Assembly (NCBI GenBank): GCA_027563935.2
Contig: CM050446.2
Location: 123,024,499 to 123,088,498, forward strand
Direction: 5' to 3'
Source: Costus lasius
Lineage: Eukaryota; Streptophyta; Magnoliopsida; Zingiberales; Costaceae
Length of the DNA: 64,000 nt
Shown here: positions 37,301 through 48,721 of the stretch, piece by piece
Layout: each line of letters starts with the position of its first letter
Numbering within the stretch: the first letter of the stretch is position 1
Notes under the pieces: model-generated
Databases searched by the model: none
Seen by the model: only the letters and a program-made list of their open reading frames with translations
What the model was told of the DNA's origin: nothing
Position numbers and translations under genes: made by a program

Positions 37301-40300
37301 TGGAGCCGCTGCTAGACGGCCCCACATGCTGCTGATTGGAGATAATTTTAGATTAAGCATTAGATAATGGGATTTATGAGGATACCAAAGTGATGGAGAT
37401 TGTAATATCTATGTTTAGCCTCTAGGAGATGTTAAAGAAGAATTGTCTTAAGTACTTTTTAATTTGTTCATGTTTTTTTAGATTCATTAAATTAATTACT
37501 CATTTTTTTACTAGGCATGTTGTAATATATTTATGCTCACTTATTTTTGCCTTGGCTTTGACGCGCCTGTTATGCCTAATACATCTGTATCCTGTGATCT
37601 TTGTTTATAACGGTGTTAAATTTGAAACGTAAATTGAATGTTGGTTGTCTGCAAAATCTTTGGTTTTTGAGACAATCTTTAATGTGGAATATCAACGTAA
37701 ATCTTAGAGGCGCATGGACTGGCTATGCATGAACATGCTAGTTCCTATGCACTCGAAGATTCTACAGAAGCATCGGGAATACAATATTGATATCAATTTT
37801 CAGTTAGGCTAAAAAGTTGGAAATTCATGAGTTTTCTGTGTAAAAGCCTGAAGACATTGTCACTATAAAAGCCCAAAGCAGGTTGTAAGAGAAATTCTAA
37901 TTCATCTATGCTTACTAACCGGACTAACTTGTGACTTTTCTTTCCCAATGTGACCTGGTCATAAAATAATCATCCTTTATGTTGCTCGTTTCTCGTATAG
38001 AATGCAATGGCGGAGGGTCTGGATATCCTGTGGTGCAGTTTCCAGGAAATTCTAATCGTCAGGTAAGTCTTGAGGTCATTACTTTATATATCTTAAAAGT
38101 TGACGCAAACATGAATTTATTACAATGGATTTGATTACTTAACGCAGACTGATAAAAAATCTCCTGTTCGATCGCTGGTTATTCCATCCAACGATTCCTT
38201 ACCAAAATTTGGCGACATGAGAGTTACTGCAGATGGTGCATCTTTACCTAGCCCCACTGGCCATGCTTCTTTACCTAGCCCCACTAGCCAGTCATCAAAG
38301 ATGACAAGGTCAAGCTCTAGTCAGCTTCTTGCACAAAGGAAGCTATTTGCGGAATCCCAAATAGGCAGGTCAAGCTTCCGGAAACTTTTAGAACCTAGCC
38401 TGCATCAACGTCCTGGAATCACTCCATACAGAGTTATTCTTGGCAATGTCAAAGATAAGGTTATTTTACTTTTTTTCTGCTGTCTCAATAGAAATGTTTA
38501 TTATCAAAAGTAACTTGGATTGCTTTTCCAGATTCTGAAAGCAATTGAGGTTTCATCACATTCTCTGTTTAAACAAATAAATTTGGCTTAAAAATTATGA
38601 TCTTTGAACATGTACATTAGCTCATGAATACTCGAAGACGGCTAGAACTTCTACTTGAGGATCTCCCTTGTGAACACGATCCTTTGGAATACTACGGAAC
38701 TTCAGAACAGCTTCTTGAACCACTACTTCTTTGCTATGAATCATTGGTATGCAATTCTCTAGTTCTTCATATCTCTGCCTAGTTCACCTTGTGCCTGTTT
38801 TGGAGCATGACTTAATAAGTTTCAAATTGCTAGTTATTCTATTCAATGTTTTTTTCATCAATCTCTTATTCTCTTGCATTCACTTCTTTGAAGCAATCAT
38901 GCGGATCTGGCATACTTGCTGATGGTCGGTTAGCAGATTTGATAAGAAGGGTAGCTACCTTTGGTATGGTATTAATGAAGCTTGATTTACGTCAGGTATA
39001 ATGTTGCCTTTAGTAGTTTTATTTTGGATTTCGTGCACATTTGCCCGCTTCTATAATATATAGTCATTTTCAGGAATCTAACCGACATTCTGAAGCTTTA
39101 GATGCGGTCACTAAATACTTAGATATGGGATTGTACACCGAATGGGATGAAGAAAAAAAATTGGAATTTCTGACTAGAGAGCTTAAAGGAAAGCGGCCTC
39201 TAATTCCAACAAGTTTTGAAGTATGTTCTCTTCCCTTATTTGTTCACTATCTTTCAAACGTTCACCAAATTCTTTATGTTTAGTTTTATTAAAGGTTGGT
39301 GGAACTTCAAACATAGTTATTATTGTTCATTGATAATTAGTACTCCGAGAATTGATATAATTAGTTACTTATTACACCATAGAGTTTTTGAACGCCTATG
39401 CCTTATAGAAATATTCTACCAATAAATCTAAATCTGACTGATATGCTGTATTATATTTTTTTACAATGTCTTAGGTGAATTAGAAACATTCCTTTGGAAC
39501 CACCAAGATATGGTTGAATAACATGTCGAGGAAATAATAAAAATATTGAACTCTAATTTCTACAAGTCAACACCCATACTTCCATAGTGATTAGTGACAA
39601 CCAAGATACATAGAGCCAAGGAGGAAGAGGAACAACAGAGAGGGCGATAGATCTGCCTTCTACGTTTCTGGATTATTTCAATGCAGGCTTAGTGGCATGT
39701 TCTTGGAAAGATGCTCCATTTTGTGAGCAACTTTGATGAGGTTTGGATCATCTTGTCATGGGTGGATTCAAGTCCAACAACCCAATATTCCAACGGAACA
39801 GCAGACTTTTTCTACTAGTAGTTGTTATGTAAAACTCTTCATTTTAAATTACCCACAAAATTAGTTCCATTACAGAACTCTGAAATATTGGTTAGAAATG
39901 TTTAATATATGATTGAAATAAAGTTATTCAGGTCCTTTTCCTGGATTAGTTTATGACGCTTCTTGATATTCAGATAATAAAGAGGCCAATTTTGGAAAAC
40001 ATAACCTGGCATGGGTATATTCAATTACCTAATTGGTCTACTTTGCTAAATGGTATGTTGAAGCAAAAACTCATCATGAGAGTAATTGCAGGTGCTAGTA
40101 AGTAGGACAACAAATTGTCTTTTCGAGTTTTGTTTTCCAACTGTTATGGTTCTTTTTTCTTTTGGTACTTGGTTGGACGATTGCCACTTGATAGTGGATC
40201 TCCAAATCGTGGTCTCAACATAACGGTACACCAAGCACAAGCTTCAGGTCCACGGGCATGGTTCTGCCACGAGCTTCTCCAACTGTCGAGCTTTCCACTG

Positions 40301-43300
40301 GCCTATTGTAACAGTGTCTGTGAGTTTGTTTCGCAAGAGATCTCATCGGCATAAATGCTGAACTCTGAATTTGGGTGGAAAAAGAAACAATCTTCTTTTC
40401 TTTATTACTTCTACAGTTCTACTATAGTATCAGTTCTAGGATGAGGTACTGGTTCAACATAGAAAGTATATTGTCAGTCAATAATAATTAATTTGAGCTA
40501 CTAATTTGAAGCTCTCTTGTATAGTGTAAAACTCAGCCTTGGCACTGAAAGGGACACAATTCCACGTGACATTTATAGGATATAACATTAAAAAAAATTT
40601 CTGCAGCAGAGTTTGAGAGAGTAGTATAGTAAGACATATTGGAAACCACAATATTCCATGGTGTTTCGTCAACATTTGTAGTTGTATACGCACATATATA
40701 GTGACAATTAAATAAATAAGCTACGAAGATCCACTGACCACAAGAAACCTCTCCATATTATAAAAATTAGTAGAAACATGAGAAATGGAACATTCACTTA
40801 TATGGTTCCTTTTCTACATGCATATTCTTGTATTTCTGTGCTTAATTTCTTAGTGTGTGTGCTAAAGTTCTGTTAGAAGATTAGCAATTGTTTCCTTTTT
40901 TTTATCTAAAATTGCTTGTGCCATTTGTGTTATTCAGGTGGCTGCAGATGTGAAAGAGGTTCTAGACACTTTCCGAGTTGCTGCTGAGCTAGGGAGTGAT
41001 TCTTTTGGAGCATATGTGATTTCAATGGCGTCAAATGTATTTACTTGTCAATACTATATAATGCTTAACAATTTAATATTTTAATATATTTTCTATGTCT
41101 GCATACATTTGCTGGCAGGCAAGTGATGTACTTGCTGTAGAGTTGCTGCAGAAGGATGCTAGGCTTTCAGTGAGTGGGGAACTGGGAAGACCATGTCCTG
41201 GTGGAACGTAAGACGATTACCCTAAAAAAAATTCAGCATGATTTAATTTTGTGATATTAATTGAATTATATATGGACGACATGATCAAGTCGAGAAAAGG
41301 TAACTATGGATTGATTTTAGCAGAAATTATGTTGCTCGATCAATGAAACGAATGTTAATCACAATGAATAGGAACAATAAGTCTGGAATAAATAAATAAA
41401 GCAATTTGTAACTGTCTTATTGCTACTGAGATTTTCTGGTTAATGCAGGCTTAGAGTTGTCCCATTGTTTGAAACAGTCAAAGATCTTAGAGCAGCTGGC
41501 ACTGTAATCAGGAAGCTGTTGTCAATTGATTGGTACAGGGAGCACATTATAAACAACCATAACGGGAAACAAGAGGTAATGTTTCTTTTTTCCATTTAAC
41601 TATATACCCTCTATAGTTCTCATCTCCAGAGGTGGCAAACAATTGTCAGGTTATGGTTGGTTACTCTGACTCTGGCAAAGATGCTGGTCGCTTTACCGCT
41701 GCATGGGAACTGTACAAGGCTCAAGAGGATGTTGTTGCTGCCTGTAATGAGTATGGGATTAAAATCACACTTTTTCATGGGCGGGGTGGTAGTATCGGTC
41801 GTGGTGGTGGGCCAACCTATCTTGCCATACAGTCACAGCCACCTGGTTCTGTGATGGTAAGTCGATCTCTGTTACAATTCTTCACTTGCTTTAAGCCAAG
41901 TCTACATCAATTTATTTTACCTACCTCGCTATATAAATAGTATCAAATGCATAAGACCGACCGACCTTAGATCTGCTTTCCTGCATTCTAGAAATATGTG
42001 AAATATGCAGCGACAGTAATAACAATGATTGGACCCAGCAAAACCTAAGTTATTACTTGTTTTTCAGGAACCTTTCTTTTTCTATTTATTCTCACATACA
42101 TGTAGCAAGCCATTATGATTCATGACTTGCATTGAAATAACTAGCAAAATGTTCACAAATCACACTGGAACCAACAAGACTAGTAGTGGCTAATACAAAG
42201 TCAAGTAAGAGTTTTAGGATTTCTTTTATCATAGCTAGGTTGCAACTATGATGAAGTGTTATTGACTCAACACTAGGTTCATTTGTATCGTATAATAGTT
42301 GATGTTATTGAACATTTTTTGCCGCTCGATCATCTTGAATGGGTCATGGTCATTAATGTTTATCATTATGTCAATGTATTGTGTCATGTATATGGTCTAG
42401 AATATGTGAGAGTAATGTACTTAGATGTGCTTACCAGTTCTCTCGGTAATTTATCTATCATGATTTGCATAATACGATTGGGGGTTTATCTCTTTGGCCA
42501 TCTCCTACGTAAGTCAATATATACCATATTGTGGTAGTGAGATGAAGCATCCATCAACTTATGAAAAGCTACTTTGTAATTCTAGTAGACAGGAAAGTTA
42601 ATTATGTATATCTGGGTTGGCTAGATCCATGTATTGCACACTAAAGTTGCACCTTGTCAACTCAATGACCCTTCCTTTGTATCCATGAGTGGCATTTCTC
42701 TACTTCTTCATTAAGGTAACGATAGATGATCTCACAAGGAGTTAGACGTTAGATTCCAAGGTCACTCTCTAGGATCTTGGACGCTATGGTCAGTAAACGA
42801 TCTTTTGGGCACAAGTAGAGAAATATAGTTGAAATGAAATTATTTAGATATTGCTTGATCAATACCCAACTTCATTTTCTTAGAGTAGGTGTTAAATATG
42901 TCTCTATTTGCTCGCATGGAGGCAAAGACTCCTGAACCAAGATTGGCAATATTTGGATCACTCCTTCACTTGAGTCATGGAAGGGATATTTTGGTTGGCT
43001 ATGTTTCGATGCATGCTATACTCATGTTCAACCATGCAACTGTGGTAGATCTAGCTATAGCTCTTCTTCTTGTTGTTGCTACTTGCTAGTAGGTGTTTAG
43101 TTTAGCATAGCACATTGAAGAGGATAAACAATACTCATCAAAGGTGTGTTAAAGCACGAAATTTATATCTTCATGGCCCCATGTCAGTTGTATACGATGT
43201 GTTGAGTTTCATGTCAACAAAAGTCATTGCATTCATTGACTATACATAACTTCTTGATTCTAGAGATACCTAGTTGGTCTATAAAAGCCTATTGGATTTC

Positions 43301-44862
43301 TTGTGGGACTTCAGGGCAGTTGGCAACATAAAGATATCCATTGATGAAATGTTCGTTCAATCACATTATGCTATCGATGTAAAGCTCATAGTAGACTGTA
43401 TCCAATGTGACAATTGCAATTTTTGTGAGTTGCCATAGGGATTAGTGTTCTATGGTGTTTATAACATAAAATGTAACTGCGAGAGTTAGAGAGAATTTGA
43501 GAGTTTGAATTACTTGAAAGATTGTGATTGTGTGTACATTCGTGGAGGTTTATGTAATCTAGAGGACCCTCCAAAATCAGCCAAATTATCACATATGGCT
43601 AGTCATCTAGCCGTTGAGCTTATAACTGGCATGCACCGAGGAAGGAACCGAGATTCATCTTATTAAACTGTCAAACAGAAATGTACAAATTGAGAAGATT
43701 GACAGGAGCAAAAAGCTGAACTATTTAAAGCTTTAGTTAAAATTAAAGTCTCGAACTCTTAAATTTTCTCGGAAGTTGGTGTCTGTCATCATTGCTTGAA
43801 TGGAAGAGACATTAAAATTTTTTTAACAACGAAACAGGGCATATTCTCTAGCTATATTTCTGATAGACATTTACTGCCCATTTTCTGACTAACAACTCTT
43901 CATTTTTAATCATCCTGAGCGAATTCTCCTGTTCTTTTTGTAATCCATGAATATAACAACAACAGTATCAGTTTTACTTGCATATGCAACTAAAAGGCAC
44001 CGTTGAAATTGCTTCATTATTTCATCTGTTATATCAGGGAACGTTGCGGTCAACCGAACAGGGTGAGATGGTCCAGGCTAAGTTTGGTCTTCCCCAAACA
44101 GCAGTCAGGCAACTTGAGATCTACACAACAGCAGTACTCATCGCAACAATGCGTCCTCCACTCTCACCTAGAAAAGAAAAGTGGCGTAGTGTCATGGAGG
44201 AAATATCCAAGGCAAGCTGCAACCAGTACCGCAGCACTGTTTATGATAACCCTGATTTCATCGGCTACTTCCAGGAGGCCACCCCTCAAGCCGAGCTTGG
44301 TTTCCTGAACATAGGAAGTCGGCCGACCCGTAGGAAGGCCTCCACTGGAATCGGGCATCTACGAGCCATTCCTTGGGTTTTTGCTTGGACTCAAACACGA
44401 TTTGTACTTCCTGCATGGCTCGGGGTGGGCTGCGGCCTTAAGGATGCATGCGAGAAAGGCTACCAACAGGACCTCAAGGCTATGTACAAAGAGTGGCCTT
44501 TTTTTCAGTCTACAATCGATCTCATAGAAATGGTGGTTGCAAAGGCTGACCTTCCCATAGCAAAGCACTATGAAGAAGCGCTGGTCTCTGAGAGCAGAAG
44601 AGCCTTAGGTTCTCAATTGAGGATGGAGTTACAGACAACCGAGAAGTATGTATTGATTGTCAGTGGGCATGAGAAACTATCGGATAACAACCGGAGCTTG
44701 AGGCGGTTGATTGATGGCAGGCTGCCATACCTTAATCCTCTTAATCTCTTGCAGGTGGAGATCCTGCAGAGACTGAGAAGTGACGTTGATAACCATAAAC
44801 TTCGTGATGCTCTGCTCATCACGATAAATGGCATTGCTGCTGGGATGAGAAACACTGGTTGA
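28363..44862 (+). CDS. PPC4: Bacterial-type phosphoenolpyruvate carboxylase, complete, 20 exons
   Basis: Carboxylates PEP with bicarbonate to oxaloacetate. In plants this type is the catalytic and regulatory subunit of class-2 PEPC complexes with plant-type PEPC. Exons: 28363-28518, 28762-28925, 29243-29357, 29567-29644, 32401-32469, 32546-32624, 32817-32893, 32989-33084, 35032-35173, 36861-36995, 38001-38062, 38148-38459, 38621-38746, 38894-38995, 39074-39220, 40938-41036, 41119-41207, 41449-41575, 41650-41856, 44038-44862. All have GT-AG borders and join in frame to 1068 residues (AtPPC4 is about 1030). Motifs: VLTAHPTQ with catalytic His154, [13 protein letters not shown] (262-274), [11 protein letters not shown] with Lys735, [13 protein letters not shown] (767-779) and C-terminal RNTG. 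RNTG, the absence of the plant-type N-terminal phosphorylation motif, and a Ser-rich, probably disordered insertion (about 327-470) with a repeated SLPSPT identify the bacterial type. No frame damage is visible. Confidence 0.96.
30268..31467. mobile_element. PIF/Harbinger-like non-autonomous element in PPC4 intron 4
   Basis: The left end GGCCCAGTTTGAGGCGGC and the right end, read inward, GGCTGCGTTTGGCGCAGC form a degenerate inverted repeat. A 3-bp duplication, TGA, flanks it at 30265-30267 and 31468-31470. Three-base duplications and GGGC/GGCT-type ends fit PIF/Harbinger; the exact superfamily is an inference. The left half is AT-rich, the right half GC-rich with imperfect internal repeats. 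It lies well inside intron 4 (29645-32400) and does not touch splice sites. Confidence 0.65.
30945..31315. repeat. Imperfect minisatellite inside the intronic element
   Basis: Units of roughly 100 bases built from GGCAGTGAATCGGGAGA, GGGCGAAGAAATCG and GGAGCTGGCGATCGAA repeat about three and a half times. The repetition keeps a minus-strand frame open (30817-31335), but its product is only Arg/Ser/Pro-rich repeats with no known domain. I do not call it a gene. Confidence 0.75.
33987..34011. repeat. (AT)n microsatellite in PPC4 intron 8
   Basis: About twelve AT units in a row within the 1.9-kb intron 33085-35031. That intron otherwise holds only AT-rich DNA with no recognisable element. Confidence 0.9.
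39221..40937. other. PPC4 intron 15, no nested feature seen
   Basis: A 1.7-kb intron between the exon ending IPTSFE and the exon starting VAADVKE. Short open frames occur but none shows protein similarity, and I see no terminal repeats. Confidence 0.6.
41857..44037. other. PPC4 intron 19, no nested feature seen
   Basis: A 2.2-kb intron before the large last exon. I could not recognise coding remnants or element ends in it. Confidence 0.6.
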
Positions 44863-45690
44863 TGCGTGCTTCATAGTGTTTGTCATCAGAGAGCAAGCTC
44901 AGGATGTTTTCTTCTGGAAGTTTCGCGATGATTTATGCTTTAACTTCATTTTTTTTCAAAAATTCCAGACAATATGTTTGTGGAGGTGATCATTGGTGAA
45001 GTTTTTATTGATTTTGATAATGTGATGTAGCCGCGAAAAGATTTTCGGAGTCGAAATTGTTTGACCTTCCAATAATAGTCCTGAGTTCCAGGGTTTAAAA
45101 TTACTGGCAATGTGTACATTGAGGTCCTTTTGTTATCTATGATGCCTCTGATAATTCATGATGTATTCCCACTTTCGCATTATAGAAAAACAAAGTATGC
45201 TGGTTTTCATTACGCGTTGTATATTACGGCTGCTTTGTATCAAGTGTGATGTTCACATTGGCAACGAGATGTGGACGGTCTTTTCATGGTGATCAGTTAT
45301 TATAGGAGGAAGATAATACGTGATTCATTCATTCTATTATTGATTAATTATTTATGTATATTCCATGGACAATGATTTTAGTTCTTTTGATCTTGGTTAG
45401 ACTAGCGGAAAACAACTATAATCAATATAAAAATATTCTAAAAAAAATTCTCCTCAGTGAAGGTATAGCTTCATCTCTTCCATGTTGAACGTATACATTT
45501 GCTCGGGAAAGGCTCATTTTGGGCGTGTAAGGTGGAAGGGATGGGCAGGTCTCAAATATTTACGCGATGATTAGAAGCATTATTTAACCTTTTAATTAAA
45601 TAACATAGAATACATTACTAAAATGTTAGGATATTGAATAATACAGAGTACTTATTGTAACCATAAAAAATTTGTCTTAGTAAAATTAAT
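44863..45690. other. PPC4 3' UTR and downstream DNA
   Basis: AT-rich DNA after the PPC4 stop. No strong poly-A signal stands out and there is no other gene; the older tandem repeat begins at its right edge. Confidence 0.5.
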
Positions 45691-46190
45691 TATATGGCAA
45701 GTCTTCTGTAATCAGGCTTTAAGAGAATATAGATTGGGCCTCCACAGAGCAGTTCCGGCCCATTATAATGGATCCGGTCAACAACTAAGTCAAAACTAGA
45801 TTTGTGCCGTTTAGGCTGGTAAACCTTTTAGATCATGCTATAATAAATAGGCTGGATCTCGATACATATGAACCTAAACATGTGTAGGTTGGGTTAGTTG
45901 AGCCCAAATTATAAATATATGGCAAGTCTTCTGTAATCAGGCGTAAGAGGATATAGATTGGGCCTCCACAGAGCAGTTCCGGCCTAGTATAAGGGATCGG
46001 GTCCAAACTAGATTTGTATTGTTTAGGCTGATAAACCTTTTGGACCATGCTAGAATAATTGGGATGGGTCAAAACATGTGTAGATCGGATTGGGTGAGGT
46101 CACGTACTAGATTGGGCTGTCTAGTTTTAGACCAAATTATAAATATATGGCAAATCTTCTGTAATCAGATTGAAGAGAATACAGATTAGG

Positions 46191-47199
46191 TGTCAGACCC
46201 GGAGCATCTTGGGCCGGGCTGGACGGTAGTTAGGCCCGGGCGGAGGCCCAAGGCCCGGTCCACATCGGCTTGAGCGGGTGATGGAGGCGGATCTGGGCAG
46301 AGGGCGCGCGACCCGGATCCAACCCACGAGACGCGCGGAGGCAGCGGGACTCCCGAGGCGGACGCAAGCGGCGCGTCCCATCAGGCTGCGTTCCCAGGCG
46401 GCGACGCTGGGTTCCCAGGCGGCTGCAGAGGAAAAGGGGGATCTCTGCGAGGCGAGCACGAGAGATCTCCACCTGATCGAGCAGTGATCGAGCTTCCTCG
46501 ACCATTGGCGAGCTCCACCTGAGAGTAGAGAGAGAGGACACCCGAGAGTGGAGAAGAAGCTTGGATCTGGACGTGAGCTTCTCCTCTGGTGCGACCCTCC
46601 TCCTTCCCGGCGGACGAGCGTTCCTCTCCGGCGAGCAGTGAGCGGTGCTCCTCTTCCCCTCCGACGAAGGCCAGCGAGCGATTGGCGAGGGTTTCGACGA
46701 CGCGAGACGAGGGAGAGCTGAGTGGGAAGATCGGTGTACAGTGAGGAGGAGGTGAGCGGTTTTAAAGCGACTGTAAGTGGAGAAATAATAGTCAAGCTTT
46801 CCCCTAAAGTTCCGGCGTGTTCTGGGTGTTTTCCGGCGACTTCTCGGTCTTCTTCTCCGGCGTCTTCTCCACCTCCGAGCGAGTGACTCCGGCGCCCCGA
46901 GGTGGCGACGACGGACGAGGCTAAGGGGAAGGGGCAGGCGGCCCTCTTCCTTGCCATCAGGCCCCGGCCGCCAGCGCATCCGGCCAGCGTACGCAGACGC
47001 GCGGCGTGCTAGCGTCGCGAGCGAAGAGGAAGACGACCCCCTCGAGCGTTCGTTTCGAGGAACGAGCGGGGTCAAAATCGAGTCAACGTGCAGTGAAATC
47101 GGGTGAAATTTCGATTCCGCACGGGTGTTGGTGCTCACGTGGACGCTTAGTTTGGGGATTAGAGTAATTAAGCGAGTTTTGCTTAATGTGGGCTTGACA
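46191..47199 (+). repeat. 5' LTR of the gag-only element
   Basis: 1009 bp, TGTCAGACCC to GGGCTTGACA. It carries about 20 bases near 46560-46585 that are absent from the 3' LTR, while the 3' LTR carries an extra 13-base GCGGAG-rich stretch near 48870. Confidence 0.93.
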
Positions 47200-47212
47200 C
47201 TGGTATCAGAGG
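47200..47212 (+). other. Primer-binding site (initiator Met tRNA type)
   Basis: TGGTATCAGAGG follows the LTR after one base. The same site, TGGTATCAGAGG on the minus strand near 55695-55706, is used by the element at 50025-57341. Confidence 0.9.
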
Positions 47213-47302
47213 CAGACGTAGGTGCAGGAGGTGCAGATTTCGGGGATTCTGGCGGCTTCGGACGCTCCCCGGCGATCTCTGAGACTCAGGGAGCGTGACG
47301 AG

Positions 47303-48592
47303 ATGGTTTTCCTGGCGGACCGAGTAGCTCGATTGGAGGAGCTGGTTGGCGTCACGGGCGATGACGAGCTCGCCTTGGCTCCTCAGGTGGAGGACCTTCA
47401 GCTGCGAGCGGAGGAGCAGCGGCTCCAGATTATCACGCTGCAGGAAGCGGTGGCGAGCATGGCGACGCTCGCCGACCAGCTGGCCGGATTTTCAGCATTG
47501 CTGCAGTCGGCGCAAGCGGCGCAACAGCAGATGCAGGTAGAGATTATGGTCCTGCGCATGGCGCTGGCGCAGACCCAGGCGCAAGGAGGGAGTCCCACTT
47601 CGGCGACGGCTACGGGGCAGGCGGCCCCTAAGCCGAAGCTGTGGATTCCAGAGCCGACCACCTTCGGAGGAGTTCGATCCGCGAGGGAGCTGGAGAACTT
47701 CATATGGGATATGGAGTCCTTCTTCACCTCCAGCCGGATCCCCGAGGACGAGCGCGTGCAAATGTGCACCGCTTACTTGACGGTCGACACGAAGCTATGG
47801 TGGCGGACCACAGCTGGATCGACGGCAGGAGTGGCAGAGTGGACCTGGGAGGTTTTCCTAGGGGAGCTGCGGCAGCAGTTCCTCCCGGAGAACTCGGTGG
47901 ACCAGGCCAGAGACATGGTGGACACGCTCCGACATACCGACACCATCCAGGAGTACGTGTGGGCGTACTCGACGCTGATGTTGGAGATCCCGGACTTGTC
48001 AGAGGCGCACCGACGGCACATGTTCCTTCGGCACTTGCAGCCATGGGCCGAGGCAGAGGTGCGGCGACACTCGCCGCGAGACTGGAGAGAGGCTACAGCG
48101 GTGGCCGAGGGGCTGGTGGACCAGAGGGCTTCGAGGCCGACGTCACCGAGGGCTTCGACGTCGCCCCCGAAGGGCGGCCCTCCGACGAGACCGAGAGCTC
48201 CCCCTCGGGACCGACACCCTCCACGGCAAAGCGGAGGCCAGCCGACGCGTCCCCTGCCACGACGAGAGCCTGCCCGACCACCAGAGAGAGGTCCGGAGCA
48301 GCAACCGAGTGCACCGGAGCGGCCTCGACCATCGGGGTGCTTCCTGTGCCATGGGCCCCATCTGATGCGAGACTGTTCGACTCGCGAGCGGATCTCGGCG
48401 ATGGCAGTACAGGAGCCAGCCGACGACACCCCGACGAGGCCCGGAGCGACGACGACTATTGGCGCCATGGTGTTGACGACCCGTCTTCCGGCGCACGAGA
48501 GGTGCAGCGGACTGAGGATCCTGCACAAGCGCAGGCGACCTCCTCCACATCCCCTGAGCAATTACCCACTGCCGGTGGGCAGCCAGTGCTGA
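47303..48592 (+). CDS. gag polyprotein of the gag-only element, intact, 429 aa
   Basis: This would form the virus-like particle that packages element RNA; that role is inferred from the family. I chose ATG 47303 because its product (MVFLADRVARLEELVG) aligns in style with the start of the third gag in this window (MALSTDSRISSLEDIVG). Residues about 1-100 form a leucine/glutamine-rich coiled coil ending VLRMALAQ. Residues about 130-255 are the retrotransposon gag capsid domain (ENFIWDMESFF, AYLTVDTKLWWRT, LRHTDTIQEYVWAYSTLML, LQPWAEAEVRR). Then come a Pro/Arg-rich basic linker and a zinc knuckle CFLCHGPHLMRDC (346-358), one residue shorter than the canonical spacing. The stop is at 48592, well before the polypurine tract. 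No protease or polymerase is encoded. Confidence 0.9.
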   Translation: MVFLADRVARLEELVGVTGDDELALAPQVEDLQLRAEEQRLQIITLQEAVASMATLADQLAGFSALLQSAQAAQQQMQVEIMVLRMALAQTQAQGGSPTSATATGQAAPKPKLWIPEPTTFGGVRSARELENFIWDMESFFTSSRIPEDERVQMCTAYLTVDTKLWWRTTAGSTAGVAEWTWEVFLGELRQQFLPENSVDQARDMVDTLRHTDTIQEYVWAYSTLMLEIPDLSEAHRRHMFLRHLQPWAEAEVRRHSPRDWREATAVAEGLVDQRASRPTSPRASTSPPKGGPPTRPRAPPRDRHPPRQSGGQPTRPLPRREPARPPERGPEQQPSAPERPRPSGCFLCHGPHLMRDCSTRERISAMAVQEPADDTPTRPGATTTIGAMVLTTRLPAHERCSGLRILHKRRRPPPHPLSNYPLPVGSQC

Positions 48593-48707
48593 CAGCACGC
48601 ATGGCGGAGCGGATGCAGAGGGAGTACGAGGCCTTTATCGGCAGCGGGAGAGGCGGCCGACGTGGAGGACGGTGGACGGCCACGACGTCGAGGGCGACGT
48701 CCAGCTT

Positions 48708-48721
48708 GGCCGGGGGAGGAT
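48708..48721 (+). other. Polypurine tract
   Basis: GCCGGGGGAGGAT directly before the 3' LTR, the plus-strand primer site. The corresponding tract of the 20876-22087 element (GGCGGGGGAGAAT) is nearly the same. Confidence 0.85.
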
